Assembly: GCA_014773175.1 (NCBI GenBank)
Contig: VXCM01002073.1
Coordinates: forward strand, 55,597 to 119,596
DNA: 64,000 nucleotides
Direction of reading: 5' to 3'
From: Lucifuga dentata
Taxonomy: Eukaryota > Chordata > Actinopteri > Ophidiiformes > Bythitidae
Position 1 is the first letter of the stretch; every line of letters starts with the position of its first letter. The translations under genes and the position numbers were made by a program. Below, in pieces: positions 45,670-55,330 of the stretch. A model generated the notes under the pieces. The model saw nothing but the letters and a program-made list of their open reading frames with translations. It ran no database searches and was not told where the DNA came from.

Positions 45670-46220
45670 GATGACAGTTTCATTTCATTTCATTTCATTT
45701 CCTACAGACCCCTCTCAAAAGGGATAAGGAACAAAAAAATAAAAAAATAAAATTAAAAAAACAATATACACATAAGCAACAACCAGCATACAACCAAAGC
45801 CACTCAACATTTTCTTAATAAGCTATAATAAACAAATCTTTAACATTTCCTGTGCCCCATCAACTTTTTCAATTTTTCAAAAGTAGGATTGACTTCATAA
45901 TGTCTTTTAATTTGTTTCTATCCTCTGCAAAAACAGAACAAATAAGCACATAGTGAAACTCATCATCTTAGTCACCTGTCAAACAAAAAGTACATGGTTT
46001 GAGTGTATTATCATGTTTATATCTACACTCTGAAATGGGCAAATTATGATTCCCACACTGATATTTAGACATAAATTCTGTCAACTGGGCTCAGCAAAGT
46101 GAGATATTTCTCAAAACCAAAATCAACTTTAAACAATCCATAATTATCACACAAAGAGTTACTATGAAATTCATCGTGCCAACTCTGCAAATCCAGATCT
46201 TTAAGTCTTAAATTAACTAT
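45670..46220 (-). pseudogene. LINE ORF2 C-terminus with Cys/His motif, antisense
   Basis: On the minus strand 46073-45941 reads SKYQCGNHNLPISECRYK then PCTFCLTGD, a TAA stop, and DDEFHYVLICS in the same frame. CG-x-H-x-L-P-I, R-(Y/W), C-x-x-C and (E/D)DE-x-H-x-(L/V)-x-x-C form the zinc-knuckle-like tail of a fish LINE family. The in-frame stop between C-x-x-C and DDEFH shows decay. The 3' end is a short TTTCA array (45679-45702; TGAAA on the minus strand). Confidence 0.7.
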
Positions 46221-46224
46221 AAGC

Positions 46225-46350
46225 TTTATATGAATGAATAGATGAATGGATGAATTTTTATCATTGTCTCATGCATCTCAACACGCCTGCACAGGCTTAC
46301 AGAACACCATTATTTCACAAAAACCAGATCCAGTGTGGTACAAAATTTAT
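46225..46350 (-). mobile_element. LINE 3' tail, antisense, with GAAT-type end
   Basis: TGAATGAATAGATGAATGG followed by CATTGTCTCATGCATCTC and AGGCTTACAGAACACCATT resembles the antisense tail of a fish LINE that ends in a GAAT array. No coding part is recognised. Confidence 0.45.
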
Positions 46351-46589
46351 AGATACAGCAGTACAAAAGAACTAAACTTCATTAAACAAAACAATTATTG
46401 GAAAATCAAATCCATATCAATGCACCAAGAGCTTGGACATACTAAAGAAATAATCCCACTTGCCTGATTTTCCAAACTGACAATTGACTCTTGACCTCAT
46501 TTATATAAACTCAACAACCCTTTTTTCTGTAGAAACCTGGTGTACCAACACAGTAAAAGTGTGTACCAACCTAAATCTATACTCCTTCA
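46351..46589. other. Short spacer, nothing assigned
   Basis: AT-rich, no feature recognised. Confidence 0.35.
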
Positions 46590-46605
46590 TATATATATTT
46601 ATCCA

Positions 46606-46656
<51 letters not shown>

Positions 46657-46673
46657 NTATATATATTTATCCA

Positions 46674-46728
<55 letters not shown>

Positions 46729-46732
46729 TACA
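46590..46732. repeat. ATCT microsatellite duplicated around an N
   Basis: ATATATTTATCC plus an ATCT array appears at 46590-46656 and again at 46658-46724, with N at 46657. The true array may be one copy. The Ile-Tyr-Leu-Ser frames are translations of it. Confidence 0.9.
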
Positions 46733-47609
46733 TATGTGTATACATACAGTAAATGCTGACACCAGTATAGCAAATGTCGGCCAACAAAATCGGTTCAACG
46801 TCAGGCTCTGGTGTTTATATCTTCATTTTTAGCTAACTACCATTGCTACATGTTAATAACAGGTATTAAAGAGCTTGATAGGAATTAACAGAAATAAATT
46901 ACCGCATTACTCGTTAATCCTTCAGAGCAACGGACGTTTTGTTTAAGCAGATTTTCTTCTTTGCCTTGCAGGTCTCGGCACATTGTTTTACATGCACCAG
47001 TTGATGCCATTTCAAGGCTGCATATGCCTGCCTTCATTTTTCATGCAAACACCTTCCACAGCTCTGCATGTGTGTGTGTGTATTTTGTTTCACTGTGTGT
47101 GGCCCCACAGGCGTGGATCCATAACCCTAGTTATAATATTAGTGCTGAATAACTACACACACACAAACACACACCCCAGGGTTTTAAATAGCTTTATACC
47201 AAGGCTACTGTATAGAAGTGGTTTGTTCGTCTCACGGTCGGAGCGGTCCCAGCCGGTNCTTTATACCAAGGCTACTGTATAGAAGTGGTTTGTTCGTCTC
47301 ACGGTCGGAGCGGTCCCAGCCGGTCAGAACGGATCCATCCCATGATCAATGACCCTGATCAGTATGTATCAGCTGATCTCTGCCTGTCTGCTTCTCCCCT
47401 TTTCTCAATCAAGCAAACACACATGAACAGAGTGAAGGGAATTATTCACCCAGGAGATGCACACATGCGTGAAAACACATTTAATCCAGTACTGCACATG
47501 AAGTTTGAAGAACTGATAATTTATGGAGTATTTCCATTTTGTGAGACTTTGGGGAAGATCATATTTCCAATCCACCTGTGTTTTTTTTAAAATTTATTTA
47601 TATGTTTAT
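46733..47609. other. Gene-free stretch with a 66-bp duplication around N
   Basis: 47192-47257 and 47259-47324 are identical, separated by N at 47258. Three short plus frames (46961-47590) have no recognisable motif. Confidence 0.55.
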
Positions 47610-47961
47610 CTGGATAGGGGCTGAGAACCCAGCCACTGAGAATGAACAAGACAGTGCATCCCTAGTGCCAGTCCCAAGCCTGGATAAATGGGGAGGGTTG
47701 CGTCAGGAAGGGCATCTGGCATAAAACCTATGCCAAAGCAAATATGTGGATCATAAATCAGATTTCCATACCGGATCAGTCGAGGCCTGGGCTGCCAACA
47801 ACTGCCACCGGTGCTGTTGGTCAGCAGGGTGCCAGTGGAAACTATGCTACCATCTACCATCAATTCCTATTCAGACAAAGAGAGATGGAAACAGATGAGC
47901 CGCTGTGGTGACCCCTAATGGGAGAAGAAGAAGAAGAAGAAGAAGAAGAAGAAGAAGAAGA
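47610..47961 (+). mobile_element. RTE-like LINE 3' end with GAA tail
   Basis: GGGTTGCGTCAGGAAGGGC, ATCTGGCATAAAACCTATGC, CAAATATGTGGATCATAAAT and GAGCCGCTGTGGTGACCCC, then TAATGGGAG and a GAA array (47932-47961), match the 3' end of a fish RTE-type LINE. Such elements commonly end with GTGGCGACCCC plus a short-motif tail. The 85-codon minus frame is a shadow. Confidence 0.7.
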
Positions 47962-48843
47962 TTTGGATAGGGATTGATACAGGAATGTAGATTATTCACA
48001 GAATAAACTGATGCCACATATAGCATTTTTAGCCACAGCTGATGGCAATATGAAAAGTAAAATGTAAAAGAATTTTACAAAGTGAAAATAATAAGTGAAT
48101 TATCCAACCTGCAGAGAAGAGTGAAATCTTTCATGTTTTTTTTTTTTTTTNTTTTTTTTTTTTTTTTCCATCTGTGAACATACTGTATATCTCTTCATTT
48201 TTGGTGTTTCTCAATTTTTGCTGTAAAGAATGAAAGATTTCTCTACTTTATGATCTAAAATATTAATTTAAAAAAACACTCAAAATCAGTGTACTTTTTA
48301 AATACTTTTGCTTACACACTATTATCCAGTTTTTGTCAGTACCACAGCTGAAGTGTGAAGTAAGCCACATACTGATAATACACGTATGATGATGTAACAA
48401 TATTACTGTAATAGGATTCCTTTTGTTCGTTGAATATGCATGCAAGACTCATTTCTTAATCATGAGGAAAAACACCCTATTCTTAAAAGTAAATCAATTT
48501 AAAATAGCATTATCCATGTCTGTTATTTAGAGTACACCCATGTTGACTTTGATTAGATTATGTAAAAAATCAATTTATTGGCTTAATCCGAGTAGTCAGA
48601 GTTTTAAAGTGCATAAGAAACCGCTCAAAGAGCACTTTTTTGTTATTTGAGTACATTTGCTAGTACTTCTTCTTGATTTACACAGATTTAAAACCCCAAC
48701 TTGTACTATAAAAGTCTAGAATACTTTTATTTGACTAAAAGTTTTGAATACTTCCTCCAGCAAACTGAGGAACTGCAACCGAGATATCTGCTGCATCTCA
48801 GCTTGTTGGTATGTGCATGTGATGTTATGATGTTGAGAAAATG

Positions 48844-48900
<57 letters not shown>

Positions 48901-49186
48901 ATTGGATTACAGGTCACACTGATCTAATCATCCAGCTGTGAGCGCATGTGAGAATGCCTGTGGACCTGCAGAACAGAGGCCTCAGTCTGGCTCTTTCTGA
49001 TAGGCTGAGTCTGTTTCCCACACTGATTACTGTGGGAGTGGGAGCGCTTACATGTTGGTGTAAACAGTAGGTTTGTCTGACTGGCCTGATACACAGAATG
49101 GACATTTCATTACCATTCTGTTATGCACTTTGACATCGCCTTCTTTTCAGCCCTTTGCTGTGGGGACAGAATGTGATTAGTTTTCC
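47962..49186. other. Gene-free stretch with poly-T/N and a long GT repeat
   Basis: T tract at 48137-48168 with N at 48151; GT repeat at 48844-48899. Otherwise AT-rich and unassigned. Confidence 0.6.
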
Positions 49187-49190
49187 TTAA

Positions 49191-49535
49191 AGGACCATGC
49201 CAGTGGTATTGCATGTTTGAGCCCAATATATACAACCCACATCCACGTTATGATACTGACAACCATTTCCCAAAATATGCTACTGGAGCTGTAAATTTTA
49301 GATTTTTTGTCCTGCCTTCCAGACTGCCACTTGTTGCAGTTTATTTCATGAAGCTGTTAAAATCAACTTGTAGAGACTTGAATGGCAGTTGAGATTATAA
49401 TCCATCAAAGCAAACACACGTCTATTTATTTTTTATTTTTATTTATTTTTTTGTCGCATTTAATTGATCCAACATGGAGCTGCATGGAAGACGAGGTATT
49501 TCTCCACCAGGAAATATAGGATAAGGAAGTCAAAT
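49191..49535 (-). mobile_element. AGGACC element, right-truncated copy
   Basis: TTAA at 49187-49190, start AGGACCATGCCAGTGG. Reverse-orientation landmarks include ATGCTACTGGAGC, TTCCAGACTGCCA and CTATTTATTTTTTATTTTTA. It ends about six bases before another copy begins. Confidence 0.8.
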
Positions 49536-49541
49536 CCATAA

Positions 49542-50554
49542 AGGACCATACCAGCGAGTTTGCACGTTTAAGATATAACTGCATACATGTTACGTTATTG
49601 ACAGCCATTTTCGAAAACATAAAACCAAATTTTAGTTTCCTGTTATTTTTCAAAATTCCCGAATCTTTCAAAATAAAATGTTGAGGTGATACTTATAATT
49701 CAATGTTTCACCTTCTAACACTTATGCACAATTGTAAAAATGTTGTTTTTAATTTCTCTGTAAAAGTTGTCTTCTCCTGAGACTATATTTCCTGGCAGAG
49801 ACATACATTGTCTTCCATGCAGCTCCGTGTTGGATTGGTTAAAAAAAGTTACTTTGACAAAAATAAATAAATAAAAAATTTAAAAAAATGAATAGATGTC
49901 CTGTTTGCTGTGTCATCTCAAGCATGTTTCAAGTCTCTAGAAGTTGGTTTTAAAGGACCATACCACCCATTTTTCATGTTTGAGCCTAATATATTAAATT
50001 CTCATACACATAACATTACTGACAGTCATTTCCCAAAGCATACTACTGGAATGGTGAGTTAAAAAAAAATTTCTATCTTCCAGACCTCCATTGGTTTCAG
50101 TTCATTCTGGTATGCTATTAACATCAACTTGTTGATACTTGAAACGTTCTTGGGATAGTTAATCCATCATCACCAACAAGACGTGTATTCAGGGTTTTTC
50201 TAGGTTTTGTAATTTTAGTTTTTAATCTCAAGAAAAAGTGCAGAGTGAATGTATGTCTCCACCACAGAATATTGTCACAAAAGAAGACCTGTGTTTATCA
50301 AAAAATTTTAACGACTGTGACTTCATAATTTTGCGTAACTATTAGCAGAATATATCAAACATGCAAAATGGATGGTATGGTCCTTTAATAGCTTGAATGA
50401 ACTGAACTGAAACTAACTGCAGTCTGGAAGGCAGGTGAAAAAAGTCTAAAACTTACTCCTAAAATAGCATATTTTGGGAAATGGATGTCAGTAACATAAC
50501 ATGTATGCAGATTGTATATACTGTACTCAAACGTACAGTCGCCGATATGGTCCT
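49542..50554 (+). mobile_element. AGGACC element (host copy), interrupted by another copy
   Basis: The left flank is ATAA (49538-49541, one mismatch to TTAA) and the right flank is TTAA (50555-50558). Starts AGGACCATACCAGCG and ends CGCCGATATGGTCCT. The left part (to 49949) includes AACATAAAACC, GACTATATTTCCTGGC and TCAAGTCTCTAGAAG. The right part resumes at 50389 with TAGCTTGAATGAACTGAAC and TGCAGTCTGGAAGG. The middle is a complete younger copy. Confidence 0.85.
49954..50384 (-). mobile_element. AGGACC element nested in the host copy, TTAA duplicated
   Basis: TTAA at 49950-49953 and 50385-50388 flank it. Starts AGGACCATACCACCC, ends GATGGTATGGTCCT. Reverse orientation: CATACTACTGGAATGG, TTCCAGACCTCCATTGG, AACAAGACGTGTATTCAGG. 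Length 431 bp, shorter than others because most of the forward-side half is missing. Its ends match the 30884 copy more closely than the host copy. Confidence 0.88.
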
Positions 50555-50558
50555 TTAA

Positions 50559-50991
50559 GATGCTGGGTGGTGATTTAGAGGTCTTAAAGGAGTCTTTTTT
50601 TCCCTCAGATGAAGCTGTTATCAGTATGACTTACAGGACGGGACGAGCCGCTCTGCGCCCGAGAAATCATATTGACAGGAAAAATGTTGCCTCAGATGAA
50701 CTTTGAGACATTCGCCGGTTTATCATTCTCAGGCCGGCTTGTGAATGTTGGCAGCTGGTGCGGATTTTTCTCAGGCTCAATCAGCTGAGTGGCTTGAGGT
50801 AAAAAGAGATCAATACTTTTCATTTTTAACACTGAGGGAATATCGACCGTCTGAAAGTGGCTCTTCGGCGGGCACGGAGAGGCTTTTTGTGCCATGATAA
50901 AAGGCGAATTATTTTAATCATCATCATCTTTCATCTGCTCCTCTCTCATCTGTCTCCATGATACAGGAAGACGGTTGAAGAGAAAGCGGCA

Positions 50992-51028
<37 letters not shown>

Positions 51029-51161
51029 AAAACCCATCAGAGTCAAAAAACAGAGCAGTTGAGTCATCTGTGATCCACAAAAAAAGATTATTTTTCACAC
51101 TCTTTGGTAAATTAAAGTCAGAGCTAATAGGATGACAGGCTTATGAAAACAGGCTGCCATT

Positions 51162-51203
<42 letters not shown>

Positions 51204-51215
51204 GCAGATAAAAAC
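50559..51215. other. Repeat-free stretch, poly-A and CA repeat
   Basis: 50570-50960 is repeat-free and of balanced composition (see findings). Poly-A at 50996-51027 and CA at 51167-51200 follow. No gene is seen. Confidence 0.5.
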
Positions 51216-51880
51216 ATGTTTACTGTTACTACTGCTGCTGCTACTACTACTGCAGTATATGTTGTAGTATTAACAGTACTAACACTATTTTTACTATTAT
51301 CTTGTGGCAGAACTGCTATTGCTACTTGTACTTCTATTTTACAGCAACAGCAAACACAAATACTACCACAAAGTATTTGTACTACTACTCAAACTACTTC
51401 TAATACTGATACAAAAATTGCTGAAAGAATTACTGCTGCCATTATCTACTATTGCTACTGCTATTTGTACTTGCATTTTACAGCAACAACAAAGAGTCTA
51501 CAACTACTACTCGAAACTACTTGTACTACGACTGCTACTACTACTACTACCACCAAGACTAACATTTTTAGGACTCTAACTACTTCTAATACAGTTACAA
51601 TAATTGCTGAAAGAGTTACTACTACCAATCCTAATTACTACCTTACTACCTACTATCATTACTTTTGTTACATCTACTTCTACAGCTAAAACCACGATGC
51701 TGCTAAAACTAACATTCTACTATAACTAATACTACCATTTACTACAGCTGGTATCTGTATCCTACTGCTGCTTTTATTATGATGCTACTAACACTACTAG
51801 CCTCCTCCATGTACTACTGCTGTTGTTACAGCTACTATATACTGCTACTACACCATTATTAATTGTTCAAAATACTGCTG
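51216..51880 (+). repeat. Degenerate ACT/GCT trinucleotide block with internal duplication
   Basis: Nearly every third position follows ACT, GCT or CTA phasing, with purer stretches at 51215-51250 and 51535-51555. Words such as TTTTACAGCAACA (51337, 51476) and ATTGCTGAAAGA (51417, 51603) occur twice at offsets of 139 and 186 bases, so a larger unit was duplicated. The 157-codon Thr/Tyr/Leu-rich frame is the longest in the window but is only a reading of this repeat. Confidence 0.8.
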
Positions 51881-51889
51881 CATGGCTTT

Positions 51890-52250
51890 ATAACTCCAAC
51901 AGGAGAACTCATATTACTTCAATTGTATTGTCTCTCCATTGGCTGCTGGTAACTTTTAGATTTCATTTTAAATAATTAAATAATTCTCCTTTGACGACTT
52001 CAAAAAGCAGCAAAATACATTTTTATTCCGACAGGCTTTTGAGTAGCATGTTGCTTCTATGGTTATGGTTTTATGGCCTTCTGCAAGTTTTTTTTTAAAA
52101 ATTATTTTATTTTTAAATGAAATAGTTTGGCGTTTTAAATTCATTTCATCTTTCTGTATTTTGAAACCTTCTGCTTTAAACTGTGAAGTACTTTGTGACC
52201 CTTATGCCTGTGAAAGGTGCTATAGAAATAAACTTTACTTAATTATGTAC
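51890..52250 (+). mobile_element. L2-type LINE fragment with 3' tail, sense strand
   Basis: Bases 51904-51960 read THITSIVLSLHWLLVTFR, matching the HI-x-x-(V/L)-x-SLHWLPV-x-(F)R motif of L2-type reverse transcriptases. The frame then decays. The 3' end TTGTGACCCTTATGCC, GAAAGGTGCTATAGAAATAA and ACTTTACTTA is a typical fish LINE tail and mirrors the antisense tail at 29511. Confidence 0.65.
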
Positions 52251-53190
52251 TTACGAGGAGGTACTAGCATCACAACTGCTACCACTACTATCACTATTAC
52301 TTATTATTAGTCTACTATCAGCCTAGTAACATTATGATTACTACTTTTTACTGCCATCCCTCATCGAACATTTTAACATTCACATTTATTTTGCAAATGA
52401 ATGATTTGTGCCATGAATTTGTGACGTTTTTTTTTTGTCCATCTTGCTGAAATATCATTGAATCCCTCGCAGCTGCTGAGGTTCTGCTGGCTGTTACCTC
52501 CGAGTGGATGTGAGCCAAGCAAAGAAATCATTTCCATTTGTGGATCGGTATCACGTATCGCCATCAGCTCTAATAACAGAAAGACGCACGCCGCTCACTC
52601 CATTAAGGTCCACTCAGCAGAGCAGAAATAGCACGAGACCATGCAACGCTCCTATTATGATAAGAAAACAATGTATACGTGAAATGTAGATTCACACGGA
52701 ATGAATCATCTGGGCTGTGCGCCGTCAACCCGCCTGATATTAATTTGACTTCTGAATAGAGAGATGATGGGAGATCGCAACGGCACAGTCAATCATAGTC
52801 TGGCAAGAGGCGGGGAAACAAACAGATGGCTTATTATAATTTTATTCATTGACCAAATTGTCAAATGAAATGCAAGTCATAGTCATAAAGTGCCAATAAG
52901 AGTCAGAGGCGATACAATGCTAATGGCTGTGCAGCTGAAGTGCTTATTGTTCTCCGGTAATAGAAATTGAAGGACAAACTGCAGCTCAGGAGAGGCTTTT
53001 TCTGTTGTTTGACATAGTGTTAACAACAACTAGAGTGTTTCAGCGTTTTATTTTAGACTTTAATTTCATGTGTATAATGACCTCTGCATGCGCTACAGCC
53101 ACCCTGCAAACTACAGTCTGCGCTAATAATTTACAATATTGCGTGCTCATCTTCATAAGACACTCTTTTGCAGCTATAGTTTGCAGTAAA
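52251..53190. other. Repeat-free stretch, nothing coding
   Basis: 52440-53000 lacks recognisable repeats (see findings). Frames of 60-63 codons have no recognisable motif. Confidence 0.45.
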
Positions 53191-53194
53191 TAGT

Positions 53195-53300
53195 AACAAT
53201 AATACATTTTATTTATAAAGCATGTTTCAAAAACTCCAGTTACAAAGTGCTTTACAAAGAGAGAGAGACAACAAACATTAATTTACAGAATCATACCAAA
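53195..53300 (-). mobile_element. LINE 3' tail, antisense
   Basis: ACATTTTATTTATAAAGC, then CAGTTACAAAGTGCTTTAC, is an antisense LINE tail separate from the next LINE, which starts with its own TTTA array. Confidence 0.5.
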
Positions 53301-53367
53301 ACATAATGCTTGAGAAAAATCCAGATATACAAAGTATAGTACAATAGTTTATCAGGATTAAAGACAT

Positions 53368-53875
53368 TTATTTATTTATTTATTTATTTTTATTTAACCT
53401 TTTTTTACCAGGTAGGTCTCATTGAGATTAAAAAAAAAAAATCTCTTTTCCAAGAGAGACCTGGCCAAGACGGCAGCATTAAAAAACAATAGCAAACCAC
53501 AGTAGGTGCAACAATAGATACAGCCACAATAAATACCACACATTTACATGTTTCAACAACAATACATTGCAGTCAAACCGTACATTCAGCAATAAATAGC
53601 ACTCAAAGCAAGGAGTTTCTCCAAAAAATACAGTTATCTTGAGTGTTCATCCTGACAGATCTAAAAACAAAGACACTGACCAATGGTGCCAATTTCCTGT
53701 TTTTTTAATATTGACTTGAATTCCCCAAGGGTTGTTAAGTCGGTTAGCTTCAAGTCCTGTTGTAGATTGTTCCATGTGGAGAGCGTATCATATTTAAAGG
53801 CTTTTTTGCCCAATTCTGTCCTTACCTGAGGAACAGTCAGCTGTAGACTATCATGAGAGTGGAGGCCATATTAAA
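53368..53875 (-). pseudogene. LINE relic with C-terminal ORF2 part, antisense
   Basis: On the minus strand, from 53825, VRTELGKKAFKYDTLSTWNN then LQQDLKLTDLTTLGEFKSIL is open. This is the C-terminal signature R-x-E-(L/F)GKxAF, (S/P)-x-x-WN-x-LQ, LKL and L-x-x-FK of a LINE abundant in fish. The 3' untranslated region contains CCAGGTCTCTCTTGG-type words and ends in a TTTA array at 53368-53392 (TAAA on the minus strand). The plus-oriented tail at 12430 is the same family. The 5' side is cut at 53876 by a Helitron-like copy. Confidence 0.75.
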
Positions 53876-54160
53876 TCTAACTATAAAGGCAGGAATTTCT
53901 GTCTGTCTGTGACACCAACATCTCTAGAACCCAGCACTGTATGAAGTTGATATTCAGCAGATTTATTGCTCAGGACCCAAGGACATGCAATGTTGCGTGC
54001 AAAGTTGTTTGGATGAGTGGTTCTCAAATTGAGTTGTGCTGGTAAAAAGTGGTCTGCGTGGCAGGATATGCTCTGGGTGCGGCAGCATATGCTTTAGCCC
54101 AGTGGCACCGTCTCAACCCGACCCCGTAGAGCAAACAAAGCTAGCTCACGAGGACATGCA
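53876..54160 (+). mobile_element. Helitron-like repeat, copy 3
   Basis: It starts TCTAACTATAAAGGCAGG after an A and adjoins a truncated LINE. Then come TTTCTGTCTGTCTGTGAC, CATCTCTAGAACCC, ATGAAGTTGATATTCAGC, CAAACAAAGCTAGCTCACG. It is the most complete of the three copies. Its 3' boundary is unknown. Confidence 0.55.
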
Positions 54161-54365
54161 GAACAAAATTATGGAAGGCTGTGGCACACACCATAAAGTC
54201 CAGCCCGGTCCAAACAGGCATGTTTTGAACGGGCATTTCACTAACGTATGTAATAAACCAATTTGTACCATGCATAAACTGAAAAAAAAATAAGCCAGTG
54301 TAATCTGGCACCTTTAACAATATTAAATTTTGTCTCTTTTTCAGCCAACATGCTGACATGTGCAT
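54161..54365. other. Short unassigned spacer
   Basis: No recognised feature. A possible Helitron 3' end may lie here but no CTRR-plus-hairpin is clear. Confidence 0.3.
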
Positions 54366-54436
54366 TGAAGAAGAAGAAGAAGAAGAAGAAGAAGAAGAAG
54401 AAGAAGAAGAAGAAGAAGAAGAAGAAGAAGAAGAAT
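54366..54436. repeat. GAA microsatellite inside the Tc1 region
   Basis: Pure GAA array. The plus frame reads poly-Glu, the minus frame poly-Ser. It is fused in frame to Tc1 sequence by chance. Confidence 0.95.
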
Positions 54437-54439
54437 CTC

Positions 54440-55330
54440 CAGTGATCACAGCTGGAGAATTGCAGACATTAGTTGGATCTTGGGGTCAGAAAGGCTACAA
54501 AACTATAATCAGACATAACCACAAGTTGTTTGGGAGGATTGGGAGAAATAAGCCTCTGCTGTCATCAAACAACAAACTCAAGCACCTAGAGTTTGCCAAA
54601 CATGACTGGAACTTTCAATGGGAGCGAGTTCCATGGTCAGATGAGACAAAAATTTAGTTTTTTTGGCACCAAACAGCAGAGGTGGATTTGGTGTAGAGCG
54701 AATGATCGCCATGCAGAAAAGTAACTCATCCCCACTGTGAAGTACGGCAGTGGATCTTTGAGGTTGTGGGGCTGTTTTTCTGCCAAAGACCCTGGACAAC
54801 TTGTTAGGATGCACGGTATCACGGACTCCATCAAGTATCAGCTGATATTAAATCAAAACCAGGAAGTTTCAACCGGGCCATGATTGGATCTTCCAACAGG
54901 ACAATGATCCAAAGCAAAACCTCCAAATCAACACAGAAGGGTTCAGTGACCATAAAATCAAGGCCACGGCCATCTCCCTCCCCTGACCTAAACCCCACTG
55001 AAAACCTGTGGGGTGAGCTGAAGAGGTAATCCACAAGCGTGGACATGGAAATCTGAAGGATGTAGAGACATTCTGCATGGAGGAATGCTCTCAGATCTCT
55101 CGCCGTGTGTTCTCCAACCTCATTAAGCATCATAGGAGTAGACTCTGAGCTGCAGAAAGTATTAAAGGGGTGCAGATACTTATGCACACATACATTTGAG
55201 AAAAATATTTCTTTCATGATGAGAATGACTTTTTCCTTTCAATTATTTTACTTTCATCAAAGGTTCTATTTTTGTAAATATCTTGAATGAAAGATCAAGA
55301 GGATAAACAATAAAGAATTTTTTTTTCACA
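54440..55330 (+). pseudogene. Tc1-like transposase pseudogene
   Basis: Plus-strand pieces in order: GSWGQKGYKTIIRHNHKLFG, LKHLEFAKHDWNFQWERV, PWSDETKI with a stop at once after, a decayed VKYGSGS-like stretch, and SPDLNPTENLWGELKR before a stop. WSDE carries the first catalytic Asp, and SPDLNP-x-ENLW carries the final Glu, so a DDE enzyme of the Tc1 family is recognisable. The central DNAP motif is frame-shifted (ACAGGACAATGATCC at about 54898). The N-terminal helix-turn-helix region is replaced by the GAA array. GGGTGCAGATACTTATGCAC downstream is the usual Tc1 3' part. Several stops and frameshifts make it dead. Confidence 0.85.

Noticed and set aside
51216..51689. 157-codon plus-strand frame, the longest in the window
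   Set aside because: Reading of a degenerate ACT/GCT trinucleotide repeat; the composition is almost entirely Thr, Leu, Tyr, Ile and Gln.
54358..54657. 99-codon poly-Glu frame continuing into LFGRIGRNKP
   Set aside because: A GAA microsatellite fused by chance to the Tc1 pseudogene.
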